Origin: an uncultured Oscillibacter sp.
GTDB lineage: Bacteria > Bacillota > Clostridia > Oscillospirales > Oscillospiraceae
Direction of reading: 5' to 3'
Length of the DNA stretch: 64,000 nucleotides
Assembly (NCBI GenBank): GCA_947365245.1
Contig: CANAWG010000004.1
Location: 90,034-154,033, forward strand
The notes below the pieces were generated by a model, which worked only from the letters and a program-made list of their open reading frames with translations, was not told the DNA's origin and ran no database searches. Below, one piece after another: positions 1 through 8,251 of this stretch. How positions within the stretch are numbered: the stretch's first letter is position 1; the number at the start of each line of letters is the position of its first letter. A program made the translations under genes and the position numbers.

Positions 1-8
1 AAAAGTAC

Positions 9-79
9 TTCCATTTTTAAAAGAGCTGTGCTATACTGACACTGAAAAAGAGGCGAGACCGGGGGAGCTTCCCGGTCTC
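9..79 (+). promoter_or_regulatory. Promoter and leader hairpin of the transglutaminase-like gene
   Basis: An extended -10 (TG one base before TATACT, 32-37) is visible with only a weak -35 at 9-14. The transcript would begin near 44 and carry a perfect 9-bp hairpin (GAGACCGGG 55-63 with CCCGGTCTC 71-79) in its leader. No riboswitch consensus is recognisable. Confidence 0.5.
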
Positions 80-114
80 CATGGTATGGATTCGGACAAA
101 ATGAGGGAATCATC

Positions 115-1074
115 ATGAACATTTTGAAGAGAATTGTTCCGCTGGCCCTCTCAGCGGCTCTGCTGGCGGGCAGTGCCTCCGCCATAGGCGGGGGAAAGAG
201 GCTGGCGCCGCGGGAGGTGGAGCTGGCGGACGCGGCGGTGCCCCTGGCGGGGGCGTCGGATACGCTGCTGCTGCCGGTGGCCTCCGGCACGGCGGTGAAG
301 CAGAACTCCCGGGCCGTCATCGACTACTCCAACACCAAGGACGGCTATGTGATGGTGCGCTTCACCGCCGCCACCTCCAAGAAGCTGAAAGTGCAGGTCT
401 CCGGCCCCACCCGGGATAAGCCCTACTACGACCTGAAAGCGGGGGAGTGGACCACGTTCCCCCTGTCTGACGGCAACGGCAATTACAAGGTGACGGTATT
501 TGAAAACACCACCGCCAACAAGTACGCCGAGGTGGTGTCCGTGAGCTTCAAGGTGACGCTCAGCAGCGAGCAGGCGCCCTATCTGCGGCCCAACCAGTAC
601 GTGGACTATGAGAACGCCGCAGCCACCCTGACCAAGGCCAAGGAGCTGGCGGGCAGCGAGACCGACCCGCTGAAGCTGGTGGAGACGGTCTACACCTTTG
701 TGGTGAACAACCTGACCTACGACCGCCAGCTGGCGGCCACCGTCAAGAGCGGGTATCTCCCGGTGCTGGACGACGTGCTGGCGGCGAAAAAGGGCATCTG
801 CTTCGACTATGCCAGCCTGACGGCGGGGATGCTCCGCAGCCTGGGGGTGCCCTGCAAGCTGGTGGTGGGCTATGCCGGCACCAGCAAACCGGCCTACCAC
901 GCCTGGATCAGCGTGTGGACCGAGAAGACCGGCTGGATTGACAACGCGATCTACTTCGACAGCAGCGGCTGGCACCGGATGGACCCCACGTTCGCCTCCT
1001 CCGGCAAGAGCAGCAGCTCGATTTTGAAATTCATCGGCGACGGCAGCCACTACCAGGAGAGCAGCCTCTACTAA
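115..1074 (+). CDS. Secreted transglutaminase-like (cysteine protease fold) protein
   Basis: The 319-residue protein starts with a signal peptide (positive KR, hydrophobic stretch, cleavage probably after ASA near residue 23), so it is exported. Residues ~25-160 form a beta-rich region of unknown function. A transglutaminase-like core follows, with a plausible triad Cys229 (in GICFDYA), His262 (in YHAWI) and Asp290 (in RMDPTF). In this family the core is a peptidase or cross-linking fold; the substrate cannot be inferred. It is monocistronic, with its own promoter and a strong terminator at 1095. The start has GAGGG upstream at 103-107. Confidence 0.85.
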   Translation: MNILKRIVPLALSAALLAGSASAIGGGKRLAPREVELADAAVPLAGASDTLLLPVASGTAVKQNSRAVIDYSNTKDGYVMVRFTAATSKKLKVQVSGPTRDKPYYDLKAGEWTTFPLSDGNGNYKVTVFENTTANKYAEVVSVSFKVTLSSEQAPYLRPNQYVDYENAAATLTKAKELAGSETDPLKLVETVYTFVVNNLTYDRQLAATVKSGYLPVLDDVLAAKKGICFDYASLTAGMLRSLGVPCKLVVGYAGTSKPAYHAWISVWTEKTGWIDNAIYFDSSGWHRMDPTFASSGKSSSSILKFIGDGSHYQESSLY

Positions 1075-1094
1075 ACCGCCTGTTACGACCTGAA

Positions 1095-1123
1095 ACCCGC
1101 CCGGCGAAACCGGGCGGGTTTTT
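1095..1123 (+). terminator. Intrinsic terminator
   Basis: A 10-bp GC stem (ACCCGCCCGG with CCGGGCGGGT, loop CGAAA) is followed by five T. It ends the transglutaminase transcript. Confidence 0.9.
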
Positions 1124-1157
1124 GCGCCAGGGCGGGAGCGGGACGGAAAATTTCCCC

Positions 1158-1186
1158 TTTACGAACGGCGAAATTTCCGGTACAAT
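1158..1186 (+). promoter_or_regulatory. Promoter of the pilus operon
   Basis: TTTACG (1158-1163) and TACAAT (1181-1186) are separated by 17 bp. The leader carries a short GCGCC/GGCGC hairpin at 1208-1221. Confidence 0.6.
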
Positions 1187-1236
1187 GAAACGAGTTATTT
1201 GAATGTTGCGCCTGCGGGCGCGGATTGGAGCGTACC

Positions 1237-2280
1237 ATGAAGAACAACGGCATTTCCCACGGGGAGCTGTCCGCGCTGTGTCTGGAGCTTTCGATGCTGC
1301 TCCACGCCGGCGTGGGGACCGGAGACGCCCTGGCCCTTTTGGCGGAGGAGAGCGACCCGGAGTACCAGGTCATGCTGACGGACATGGCCAAGGAGGTGGA
1401 CGGCGGCGCCCCCCTCTCCCAGGCCATGCGGGGGACGGAGAGCTTCCCTGTCTATGTCAGCGGCCTGGTGGAGGTGGGCGAGCGGGCCGGCCGGACCGAG
1501 GAGGCCCTGGCTGCCCTGTCCCGCTACTATGAGGGCCGGGCCCGCCTGGACCGCCGCATCCGCGGCGCGCTGCTGTATCCGGCGGTGATGCTGCTTTTGA
1601 TGCTGGTGGTCATCGCGGTGCTGCTGGTGAAGGTGCTGCCCATTTTTGACGATGTGTACGCCTCCCTGGGCGGGCGGCTCACCGGCGTGGCCGGGAGCCT
1701 CTTGACCCTGGGCCGCTGGCTGGACGGCGCCATGCCGGTGCTGTGGGTGGTGCTGGCCATGGCGGCGGTGTTTCTGGCGGTCTTTGCCGCCGTGCCCTCT
1801 TTCCGGGAGAAGCTGACCGCCTCCTGGCGCAGGAGCCGGGGGGACAGGGGCGTGGCCCGGAAGATGAACGACGCCCGCCTGGCCCAGGCCCTGGCCATGG
1901 GCATGGCCAGCGGTATGCCCATCGAGGAGGCCGTGGAGCTGGCCGCCGGACTGATGGAGGAGGTGCCCGCCGCCAGGGAGCGGTGCTTGGACTGTCGGGC
2001 CCGTCTGGACCGGGGCGAGCGGTCCAGCAAGGCCATGCGGGAGAGCGGCCTGCTGCCGGGCGGAGCCTGCCGCCTCTTCGAGATGGGCCAGCGGGGCGGC
2101 ACCGCCGACGCGGCCATGGCGAAGATCGCCGCGGACCTCTCCGAGGAGAGCGAGGCCGACCTGGAGGAGAAGGTGAGCCGGGTGGAGCCGGCGCTGGTGC
2201 TGGTGTGCTCCATTCTGGTGGGGTTGATTCTGCTGTCGGTGATGCTGCCCTTGATGCACATCATGTCGGCGATTGGGTGA
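1237..2280 (+). CDS. Type II secretion/type IV pilus inner-membrane platform protein (PilC/GspF family)
   Basis: This 347-residue protein has the duplicated GspF architecture: a cytoplasmic helical domain (~10-110), a membrane segment rich in Leu/Val (~105-135), a second membrane segment (~165-185), a second GspF domain (~205-300) and a C-terminal membrane helix. GspF proteins form the inner-membrane platform that couples the motor ATPase to pilin assembly. ATG 1237 is preferred over TTG 1225 because GGAG at 1228-1231 is correctly spaced for it. It is the first gene of a six-gene operon ending in a PilT-type ATPase. Confidence 0.88.
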   Translation: MKNNGISHGELSALCLELSMLLHAGVGTGDALALLAEESDPEYQVMLTDMAKEVDGGAPLSQAMRGTESFPVYVSGLVEVGERAGRTEEALAALSRYYEGRARLDRRIRGALLYPAVMLLLMLVVIAVLLVKVLPIFDDVYASLGGRLTGVAGSLLTLGRWLDGAMPVLWVVLAMAAVFLAVFAAVPSFREKLTASWRRSRGDRGVARKMNDARLAQALAMGMASGMPIEEAVELAAGLMEEVPAARERCLDCRARLDRGERSSKAMRESGLLPGGACRLFEMGQRGGTADAAMAKIAADLSEESEADLEEKVSRVEPALVLVCSILVGLILLSVMLPLMHIMSAIG

Positions 2281-2284
2281 GCCC

Positions 2285-2608
2285 ATGAGGAAGAGGAGAA
2301 ATCCCCTGCTGGGGATGCTGCGGGGGCTGCTGCTGCCGGCCATCGCCGCGGCGGTGCTGGTGATGTTCGCCGCCGCCCTGGACGCCCTCTCCGCCGGCCA
2401 TGACGCCGAGGACCTCAGGCAGCTGGAGGAGGCTCTGCGCCGCAGCTGCGCGGCCTGTTACGCCGCCGAAGGGGTCTACCCCCCCAATCTGGAGTATTTG
2501 GAGGACCACTACGGCATCCGGGTGGATGAGGATCGCTACGCGGTGTTCTACACCGCCTTTGCCGACAACCTCATGCCGGAGATCACCGTGGTGGTGCGGA
2601 AGCCATGA
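2285..2608 (+). CDS. Small membrane-anchored pseudopilin-like protein
   Basis: 107 residues. A basic N-terminus (MRKRRN) is followed by one hydrophobic helix (~10-33) and a short extracytoplasmic domain with two Cys and a GIRVDEDRYAVFY stretch. The anchor plus small globular domain fits a minor pilin, but no type III prepilin cleavage site with Glu+5 is evident. It starts 5 bp after the GspF-like stop and overlaps the next start by ATGA. Function is inferred from operon position only. Confidence 0.65.
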   Translation: MRKRRNPLLGMLRGLLLPAIAAAVLVMFAAALDALSAGHDAEDLRQLEEALRRSCAACYAAEGVYPPNLEYLEDHYGIRVDEDRYAVFYTAFADNLMPEITVVVRKP

Positions 2609-3087
2609 GAGAAAAGCAGGTAAAACACCATATTGACAGCCTGGCGGCTCTGCTGCTGTTCGGGGTGTTCGCGGCGTGCGTGCTGGTGGTGCTGTTCACC
2701 GGGGCGGACGCCTACCGCCGTTTGACGAGCCGGGACCAGGCGGCCTACGAGCGCCGCACCGGCGTGCAGTACATCGCCACCCGGGTGCGGCAGTCGGACC
2801 ATGCCGGCGGCGTCGCCGTGGAGCCCTTTGGCGACGGGGACGCGCTGGTCCTGGGGGCGGACGAGACCTACGCCGCCCGGGTCTACTGCTATGACGGCTG
2901 GCTGATGGAGCTGTACTGCCTGGCGGAGGAGCCCATGGAGCCCCAGGACGGACAGAGGATCCTGGAGGCGGAAAAGCTGGCGCTGTCCCTGGAGGACGGG
3001 CTGCTGGAGATCTCCCTCACCGCCGCCGGCGGCGCGGAGGATACGCTGCGGCTGGCCCTGCGCAGCGGAGAGGAGGCGGCGGGATGA
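2605..3087 (+). CDS. DUF4860-like membrane-anchored protein of the pilus operon
   Basis: 160 residues: a basic N-terminus, one transmembrane helix (~12-32), then a mixed extracytoplasmic domain (GVQYIATRVRQSD, VYCYDGWLMELYC). It resembles the DUF4860 family that sits in clostridial pilus-type operons. It is translationally coupled to both neighbours through ATGA overlaps, suggesting equal production. A minor pseudopilin role is likely but not shown. Confidence 0.65.
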   Translation: MREKQVKHHIDSLAALLLFGVFAACVLVVLFTGADAYRRLTSRDQAAYERRTGVQYIATRVRQSDHAGGVAVEPFGDGDALVLGADETYAARVYCYDGWLMELYCLAEEPMEPQDGQRILEAEKLALSLEDGLLEISLTAAGGAEDTLRLALRSGEEAAG

Positions 3088-3614
3088 AGAGCAAGGCGCC
3101 ACTGATTTTGATGGAGCAGATGGTGATGCTGCTGGTGTTCGCCCTGGCGGCGGCGCTGTGCCTCCAGGCCTTTGCGAAGTCCGACAGCCTCTCCTCCAGA
3201 AGCGAGGCCCGGGATAAGGCGGCGGCGCTGTGCCAGACGGCGGCGGAGACGGTCCGCCACTACGGCGGCAGCGCCCAAAACGCCCTCTCCAGGGCCGCGG
3301 AGGACCTGGGCGCGGAGTACAGTGAGGAATTTGTCACCCTCTCCCTGGACTACGATGAGAACTGGAACCCCATTCACGCCTGGGAGAGCGGCGGGAGGAC
3401 GCCCTATTACCGCCTGTGGGTCGCCGCAAGTCCGGACCCTGCCGACCCGTGGACCGTGCCCTCCCGGGAGGGCGCCGACCTGTCGGACCCGGATCTTCCC
3501 GGCCTCCAGCGGGCGGCGGTCCGCGTGATCACCGGCCACGGCAATGCGGACCAGATGCTGGATACCCTGTTTACCATTGATATCGCCTGGCAGGAGGTGA
3601 GCGCCCATGACTGA
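3084..3614 (+). CDS. Pseudopilin-like membrane protein
   Basis: 176 residues. The N-terminus (MKSKAPLILMEQMVMLLVFALAAALCLQ) resembles a mature pilin helix: a hydrophobic segment with an early Glu at position 11. The extracytoplasmic part has no recognisable enzymatic motif. It overlaps the preceding gene by 4 bp and the following gene by 8 bp, so it belongs to the same transcript. A minor pilin or assembly factor is the best guess. Confidence 0.6.
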   Translation: MKSKAPLILMEQMVMLLVFALAAALCLQAFAKSDSLSSRSEARDKAAALCQTAAETVRHYGGSAQNALSRAAEDLGAEYSEEFVTLSLDYDENWNPIHAWESGGRTPYYRLWVAASPDPADPWTVPSREGADLSDPDLPGLQRAAVRVITGHGNADQMLDTLFTIDIAWQEVSAHD

Positions 3615-4047
3615 GAGAAAGCGGGAGACCTTCTCCCCCCCGGCGGTGGGCGGCATCTCGCTGCTGGTGGCCTTTGCCGTGCTGTGCCTGACGGTGTTCG
3701 CCCTGCTGAGCCTCACCACCGTCCAGGCCGACGGGCGCCTGGCGGACTCCTCCGCCCGGGCGGTGGAGGACTACTACGCCGCCGACTGCGCCGCCCAGGA
3801 GATTCTGGCCCGGCTGCGAAACGGCGAGACGCCGCTGGAGGTCACGTCCCACCCGGAGGACTCCTGGCACGACCCCTTGGCCGTCCGGTATACCTATGAG
3901 GTCCCCGTCTCCGACAGGCAGGAGCTCCAGGTGGAAGTCCTGGTGAACGGAGAGGACTATGAGATTCTGCGCTGGCAGGCGCAGTACACCGGAGAGTGGG
4001 AGACCGTAGAGAACCTGGACCTCTGGGACGGAGGTCTCTTTGAATAA
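3607..4047 (+). CDS. Pilus-operon membrane protein, minor-pilin-like
   Basis: 146 residues with one N-terminal membrane helix (~14-38, ISLLVAFAVLCLTVFALLSL) and a soluble domain in which DYYAADCAAQEILARLRNGE forms an amphipathic helix. This layout resembles PilX- or GspK-like minor pilins. The 8-bp overlap with the upstream gene and 18-bp gap before the ATPase keep it in the operon. Family assignment is uncertain. Confidence 0.6.
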   Translation: MTERKRETFSPPAVGGISLLVAFAVLCLTVFALLSLTTVQADGRLADSSARAVEDYYAADCAAQEILARLRNGETPLEVTSHPEDSWHDPLAVRYTYEVPVSDRQELQVEVLVNGEDYEILRWQAQYTGEWETVENLDLWDGGLFE

Positions 4048-4065
4048 TCGATGGAGGTCCGAAAA

Positions 4066-5121
4066 ATGGAACTGTTGGATTATCTGAGATTTGCGGTGGA
4101 GGCGGGCGCTTCCGACCTGTTCATCGTGGCGGGCAGCCCGGTATGCGCCAAGCTGGATAAACGCATGGTTCCCGCCGGCGGCGAGCGGGTCTTTCCCCAG
4201 GAGACGGAGCGGCTGATTATGGCGATCTATCAGCAGGCCGGACGGTCTCCGGAGCGGTTTCTCAGCCGGGGGGACGACGACTTCTCGTTCTCTGTGGGCG
4301 GACTGGCCCGGTTCCGGGTCAACACCTACCGCCAGAGAGGGTCTCTGGCGGCGGTGGTGCGCATCGTGTCTTTCGACATCCCCGACTGGGAGAAGCTCTC
4401 CATCCCGTCCCAGGTGATGGACCTGGCGGAGGAGACCCACGGCATGATCCTGGTCACCGGCACGGCGGGCAGCGGCAAGTCCACCACCCAGGCCTGCGTC
4501 ATCGACCGGATCAACCGCACCCGGGAGGCCCACATCATCACCCTGGAGGATCCCATCGAGTACCTCCACCGGGACATCAAGAGCATCGTCAGCCAGCGGG
4601 AGATCGCCATCGACACGGCGGACTATATCTCCGCCCTGCGGGCGTGTCTCCGGCAGGCGCCGGATGTAATCCTCCTGGGGGAGATGCGGGACCAGGAGAC
4701 CATCCACACCGCCATGACGGCGGCGGAGACGGGCCACCTGCTCATCGCCACCCTCCACACCAAGGGGGCGGTGAACACCATCGGCCGCATTGTGGACACA
4801 TTCCCGGCGGCCCAGCAGGACCAGATCCGCACCCAGCTGAGCATGGTGCTGCGGACGGTGGTGTCCCAGCAGCTGCTGCCGGCCGTGGACGGCGACCTGG
4901 TGCCCGCCTTTGAGATCATGCACGCCAACGGCGCCATCCGCAGCCTCATCCGGGAGGGCAAGGTCCACCAGATCGACAACGCCATCGCCTCCGGCGGCCG
5001 GGAGGAGGGTATGGTCTCCATGGATCAGTCCATTCTGAACCTCTTCAAGGCGGGGAAGATCACGGCGGAGACCGCGTTGGACTACGCGGACAATCCTGAG
5101 CAGCTGCGCCGCCGCATGGGC
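4066..5121 (+). CDS. PilT-type (twitching/retraction) ATPase
   Basis: From ATG 4066 the protein is 351 or 352 residues; this start is chosen because GGAGG (4053-4057) lies 8 bp upstream, while ATG 4051 overlaps it. Motifs seen: N-terminal ASDLFIVAGSP (15-25), Walker A GTAGSGKST (132-140), Asp box TLEDPIE (159-165), Walker B DVILLGEMRD (200-209), His box ATLHTKG, and AIRSLIREGKVHQI (290-303), a hallmark of PilT rather than PilB. PilT hexamers power pilus retraction. No PilB-type extension ATPase is present in the operon. The stop is TGA at 5122-5124. Confidence 0.88.
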
Positions 5122-5146
5122 TGAGCGCGCGGATATAAGAACACTG

Positions 5147-5179
5147 AGCGGAGGGACGAAAAGTCCCTCCGCTTTTTTT
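5147..5179 (+). terminator. Intrinsic terminator of the pilus operon
   Basis: Perfect 11-bp stem (AGCGGAGGGAC with GTCCCTCCGCT) followed by seven T. Confidence 0.95.
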
Positions 5180-5190
5180 CCGCGGCATCG

Positions 5191-5219
5191 TTGCGCCGGG
5201 AAAAAAGCTGTGGTATCAT
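5191..5219 (+). promoter_or_regulatory. Promoter of the ABC transporter gene
   Basis: TTGCGC (5191-5196), a 17-bp spacer and TATCAT (5214-5219) precede the gene. Confidence 0.6.
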
Positions 5220-5257
5220 ATAAACCGTATTGATATATGACAAGGAGTATTTTTGCC

Positions 5258-7009
5258 ATGACCACCCGGGAGTTTCAGGAAAAATCCGCCCTTCAGATCT
5301 TTCTCTCCTACTTCAAGCCCCACCGGCGGCTGTTTCTTATGGATCTCAGCTGCGCGCTGATGATCTCCCTCATCGACCTGGCCTTTCCCTATGTCTCCCG
5401 CTGGTGCATGTACGAACTGCTGCCGGAGAGCGCCTATAAGACCTTTTTCGCTGTCATGGCGGTGGTGCTGGCGGCGTTTGCCCTCCGGGCGCTGCTGACC
5501 TACGTCATCTGCTACTGGGGCCACACCTTCGGCATCCTGGTGGAGGCGGACATCCGCCGGGACCTCTTCCGCCACATGCAGGAGCTGAGCTTCGACTACT
5601 TTGACCGCAACCGCACGGGCCAGCTCATGAGCAGGCTCACGGCGGACCTTTTCGACATCACGGAGCTGGCCCACCATGGCCCGGAGGACGTGTTCATCTC
5701 CGGCGTCACCATCGTGGGGGCGCTGGCGGTCATGTTCACCATCCAGTGGCGGCTGGCCCTGGTAATCGCCGTGATATTGCCGGTGTTCTTCGCCGTGGTG
5801 TGGATGTGCCGACGGTCCATGCAGGAGGCCTCCCGGCGTGTGAAGCAGCGCACCGCCGTCATCAACGCCGACATCGAGTCCGGCCTCTCCGGCATCCGCA
5901 CCGCCAAGGCCTTTGCCAACGAGGAGACGGAGCTCAGAAAGTTCGAGACCTCCAACGACAGCTTCAAGACCTCCAAGCGCCAGTTCCACAGGGCCATGGG
6001 CTGGTTCAACGCGGTGATGGAGTTCTTCCTGTGCATCCTCTCCGCCGCGGTCATCGCCGCCGGGGGTTTCCTCATCATGCGGGGGCAGATGGACACCGTG
6101 GACCTCATCACCTTCAGTTTGTATATCACCACTTTCGTCAACCCCGTCCGCAAGCTCTCCACTTTCGCCGAGCTGTTCGCCAACGGCGCGGCGGGCCTGG
6201 GCCGCTTCATCGAGCTCATGCGCACGGAGCCCGCCATGCGGGACGCCCCGGACGCCAAAGTGCTCTCCCGGGTGGAGGGCCGCATCGACGTGGACCACGT
6301 GAGCTTTGCCTACCAGGACGACCTGGCCGTCCTCCACGACGTGGACCTCCACATCCGCCCCGGGGAGACCGTGGCGGTGGTGGGCCCCTCCGGCGGGGGG
6401 AAGTCCACGTTATGCCAGCTGATCCCCCGGTTCTACGACGTGACGGAGGGAGCCATCCGCATTGACGGGGAGGACGTGCGCCAGGTGACCCAGGAGTCCC
6501 TGCGGCAGAACGTGGGCGTGGTGCAGCAGGACGTGTTCCTCTTCGCCGCCAGCATTCTGGAGAACATCCGCTACGGCCGCCCCGGGGCCTCCGAGGAGGA
6601 GGTGGCCCAGGCGGCGAAGCTGGCGGAGATCTACGACGACATCGTCGCCATGCCCGAGGGGTTCAACACCTACGTGGGGGAGCGGGGGGCCCTGCTCTCC
6701 GGCGGGCAGAAGCAGCGGATCTCCATCGCCCGCATCTTTTTAAAGAACCCGCCGGTGCTGATCCTGGACGAGGCCACCTCCGCCCTGGACAGTGTGACGG
6801 AGGCCAAGCTCCAGGAGACCTTTGAAAAGCTCTCAAAGGGCCGCACCACCATCATCATCGCCCACCGCCTCTCCACCGTGCGCAACGCCGACCGCATCGC
6901 CGTGGTGGAGGAGGGCCGCATCGCCGAGCTGGGCTCCCATGAGGAGCTGATGGCAAAGGACGGGGCCTACGCCGCCCTGGTCCGCACCCAGGAGCTGCGC
7001 CATGGATAA
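5258..7009 (+). CDS. ABC transporter, fused permease and ATPase (exporter type)
   Basis: 583 residues from ATG 5258, which has AAGGAG at 5242-5247; ATG 5237 overlaps that site and is rejected. Residues ~1-320 form a six-helix type I exporter domain and ~340-583 the nucleotide-binding domain: Walker A GPSGGGKST (376-384), Q-loop VVQQDVFLF, signature LSGGQ (480-484), Walker B VLILDEATSALD and a switch His in IIAHRL. It would act as a homo- or heterodimeric exporter; the substrate is unknown. The last 8 bp overlap the next gene. Confidence 0.9.
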   Translation: MTTREFQEKSALQIFLSYFKPHRRLFLMDLSCALMISLIDLAFPYVSRWCMYELLPESAYKTFFAVMAVVLAAFALRALLTYVICYWGHTFGILVEADIRRDLFRHMQELSFDYFDRNRTGQLMSRLTADLFDITELAHHGPEDVFISGVTIVGALAVMFTIQWRLALVIAVILPVFFAVVWMCRRSMQEASRRVKQRTAVINADIESGLSGIRTAKAFANEETELRKFETSNDSFKTSKRQFHRAMGWFNAVMEFFLCILSAAVIAAGGFLIMRGQMDTVDLITFSLYITTFVNPVRKLSTFAELFANGAAGLGRFIELMRTEPAMRDAPDAKVLSRVEGRIDVDHVSFAYQDDLAVLHDVDLHIRPGETVAVVGPSGGGKSTLCQLIPRFYDVTEGAIRIDGEDVRQVTQESLRQNVGVVQQDVFLFAASILENIRYGRPGASEEEVAQAAKLAEIYDDIVAMPEGFNTYVGERGALLSGGQKQRISIARIFLKNPPVLILDEATSALDSVTEAKLQETFEKLSKGRTTIIIAHRLSTVRNADRIAVVEEGRIAELGSHEELMAKDGAYAALVRTQELRHG

Positions 7010-7799
7010 GGGGGCGCTGCTGGACCGCCTGGGGGCCGCCGGAGAGGACCGGCTGGTGCTGGCGAAGATCCTGGACCGGGCGGAGCAGGCCGGCGCCCGG
7101 AATATCCCCGCCGCCACGGACTTTCTCTCCCCCGCCCAGCAGGCCCAGGCCGCCGACCTCCTGCGCCTGGCGGGCTTTCCGGAGACGGGGTATACCGCCC
7201 TGGGGGGCTGCGAGGGGGCGGAGCGGCGCTTGCTCCTCTTCCTGCCGGACTGGCTGGAGATGGAGGACGCGGAGTCCCAGAGTCCCATCCGGTGTCTGCG
7301 GGCGGCTTTCCGGGAGGAATACCACCTGACCCACCGGGATTTTCTGGGGAGCCTCATGGGCATGGGGATCGTCCGGGAGAAGGTGGGGGATATCCTGGTG
7401 GGGCCGGACAGCGCCGACCTCATCGTCCTGGACACCGTGGCAGACTTTCTGCTGGGGAGCTGGGACAGCGCCGGGCGGGCGAAGCTCACCGTCTCCGCCA
7501 TTGAGCCGGGGAATCTCCACATCCCCCAGGTACAGTGCCGGGAGGTGCGGGACACCGTGTCCTCCCTGCGGCTGGACGCCGTGGCCTCCTCCGGCTTCCG
7601 GATGGCCCGGGGCAGGGCCGCCGCCCTCATCGAGAGCGGCAGGGTCCAGGTGAACTGGCGGGAGTGCGTGAAGCCGGACAAGCTCCTGGCGGCGGGGGAC
7701 ACGGTCTCCGCCCGGGGCTTTGGGAAATTCGTGCTCAGCGAGGTGGGCGGCGTGACGAAAAAGGGCCGCACGTCCATTTTGCTGAAAGTCTATATCTGA
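7002..7799 (+). CDS. YlmH-like S4-domain RNA-binding protein
   Basis: 265 residues. The C-terminal S4 domain (~180-245; VASSGFRMARGRAAALIESGRVQVNW) is the RNA-binding module, preceded by an RRM-like region containing HRDFLGSLMGMGIVREKVGDI, characteristic of the YlmH/photosystem II S4 family. YlmH binds RNA or ribosomal particles and is usually near cell-division or lsp-type genes; here it overlaps an ABC exporter by 8 bp instead. Cytoplasmic. Confidence 0.85.
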   Translation: MDKGALLDRLGAAGEDRLVLAKILDRAEQAGARNIPAATDFLSPAQQAQAADLLRLAGFPETGYTALGGCEGAERRLLLFLPDWLEMEDAESQSPIRCLRAAFREEYHLTHRDFLGSLMGMGIVREKVGDILVGPDSADLIVLDTVADFLLGSWDSAGRAKLTVSAIEPGNLHIPQVQCREVRDTVSSLRLDAVASSGFRMARGRAAALIESGRVQVNWRECVKPDKLLAAGDTVSARGFGKFVLSEVGGVTKKGRTSILLKVYI

Positions 7800-7811
7800 G
7801 GAGTGCGCGCC

Positions 7812-8033
7812 ATGCTGGAATACGAGTTTGAAACGGTTCAATGCGACTACGGCGCCGGGTACAGCCTCTTCGGCGGCTTCGGCCTGGAGACGGACGGACA
7901 CCGGGAGGCCATCCTCCGCCGGGCGGCGGAGGGCTGGCGGTACGCCGGTTTTGTGCCCGCAAAGCAGCGGGACGGGGGATACATCGAGAGCATTGACCTG
8001 GTATTTGAGCGGGAGACGGGGGACAAGCCATGA
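7812..8033 (+). CDS. DUF4177-like small protein
   Basis: 73 residues, MLEYEFETVQ at the start and a GWRYAGFVPAKQ core typical of DUF4177-type small beta proteins. ATG 7812 follows GAGGAG (7798-7803) at good spacing. It overlaps the next start by 4 bp. Function unknown. Confidence 0.7.
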   Translation: MLEYEFETVQCDYGAGYSLFGGFGLETDGHREAILRRAAEGWRYAGFVPAKQRDGGYIESIDLVFERETGDKP

Positions 8034-8248
8034 CGAAGGAACAGATTGACCGCATCAACGCCCTGGCCCGGAAAGCCAAGACCCGGTCGGGGCTGACGGA
8101 GGCGGAAAAAGAGGAGCAGGCCGTCCTCCGCCGGGCTTATATCGACTCGGTACTGGGCAATCTCAGGGGCCAGCTGGACAACACCGTCATCGTGGACGAG
8201 AAAGGGCATAGACGCAGGCTGAAAGAGCGGAAAAAAGAGGGGGAGTGA
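8030..8248 (+). CDS. UPF0291 (DUF896, YnzC/YlaC-type) small protein
   Basis: 72 residues with the family pattern: IDRINALARKAKTRSGLTEAE, LRRAYIDSVLGNLRGQLDN. Members are small helical hairpin proteins, SOS- or sporulation-linked in bacilli, with no settled biochemical role. Coupled to its upstream neighbour by an ATGA overlap. Confidence 0.85.
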   Translation: MTKEQIDRINALARKAKTRSGLTEAEKEEQAVLRRAYIDSVLGNLRGQLDNTVIVDEKGHRRRLKERKKEGE

Positions 8249-8251
8249 AAG

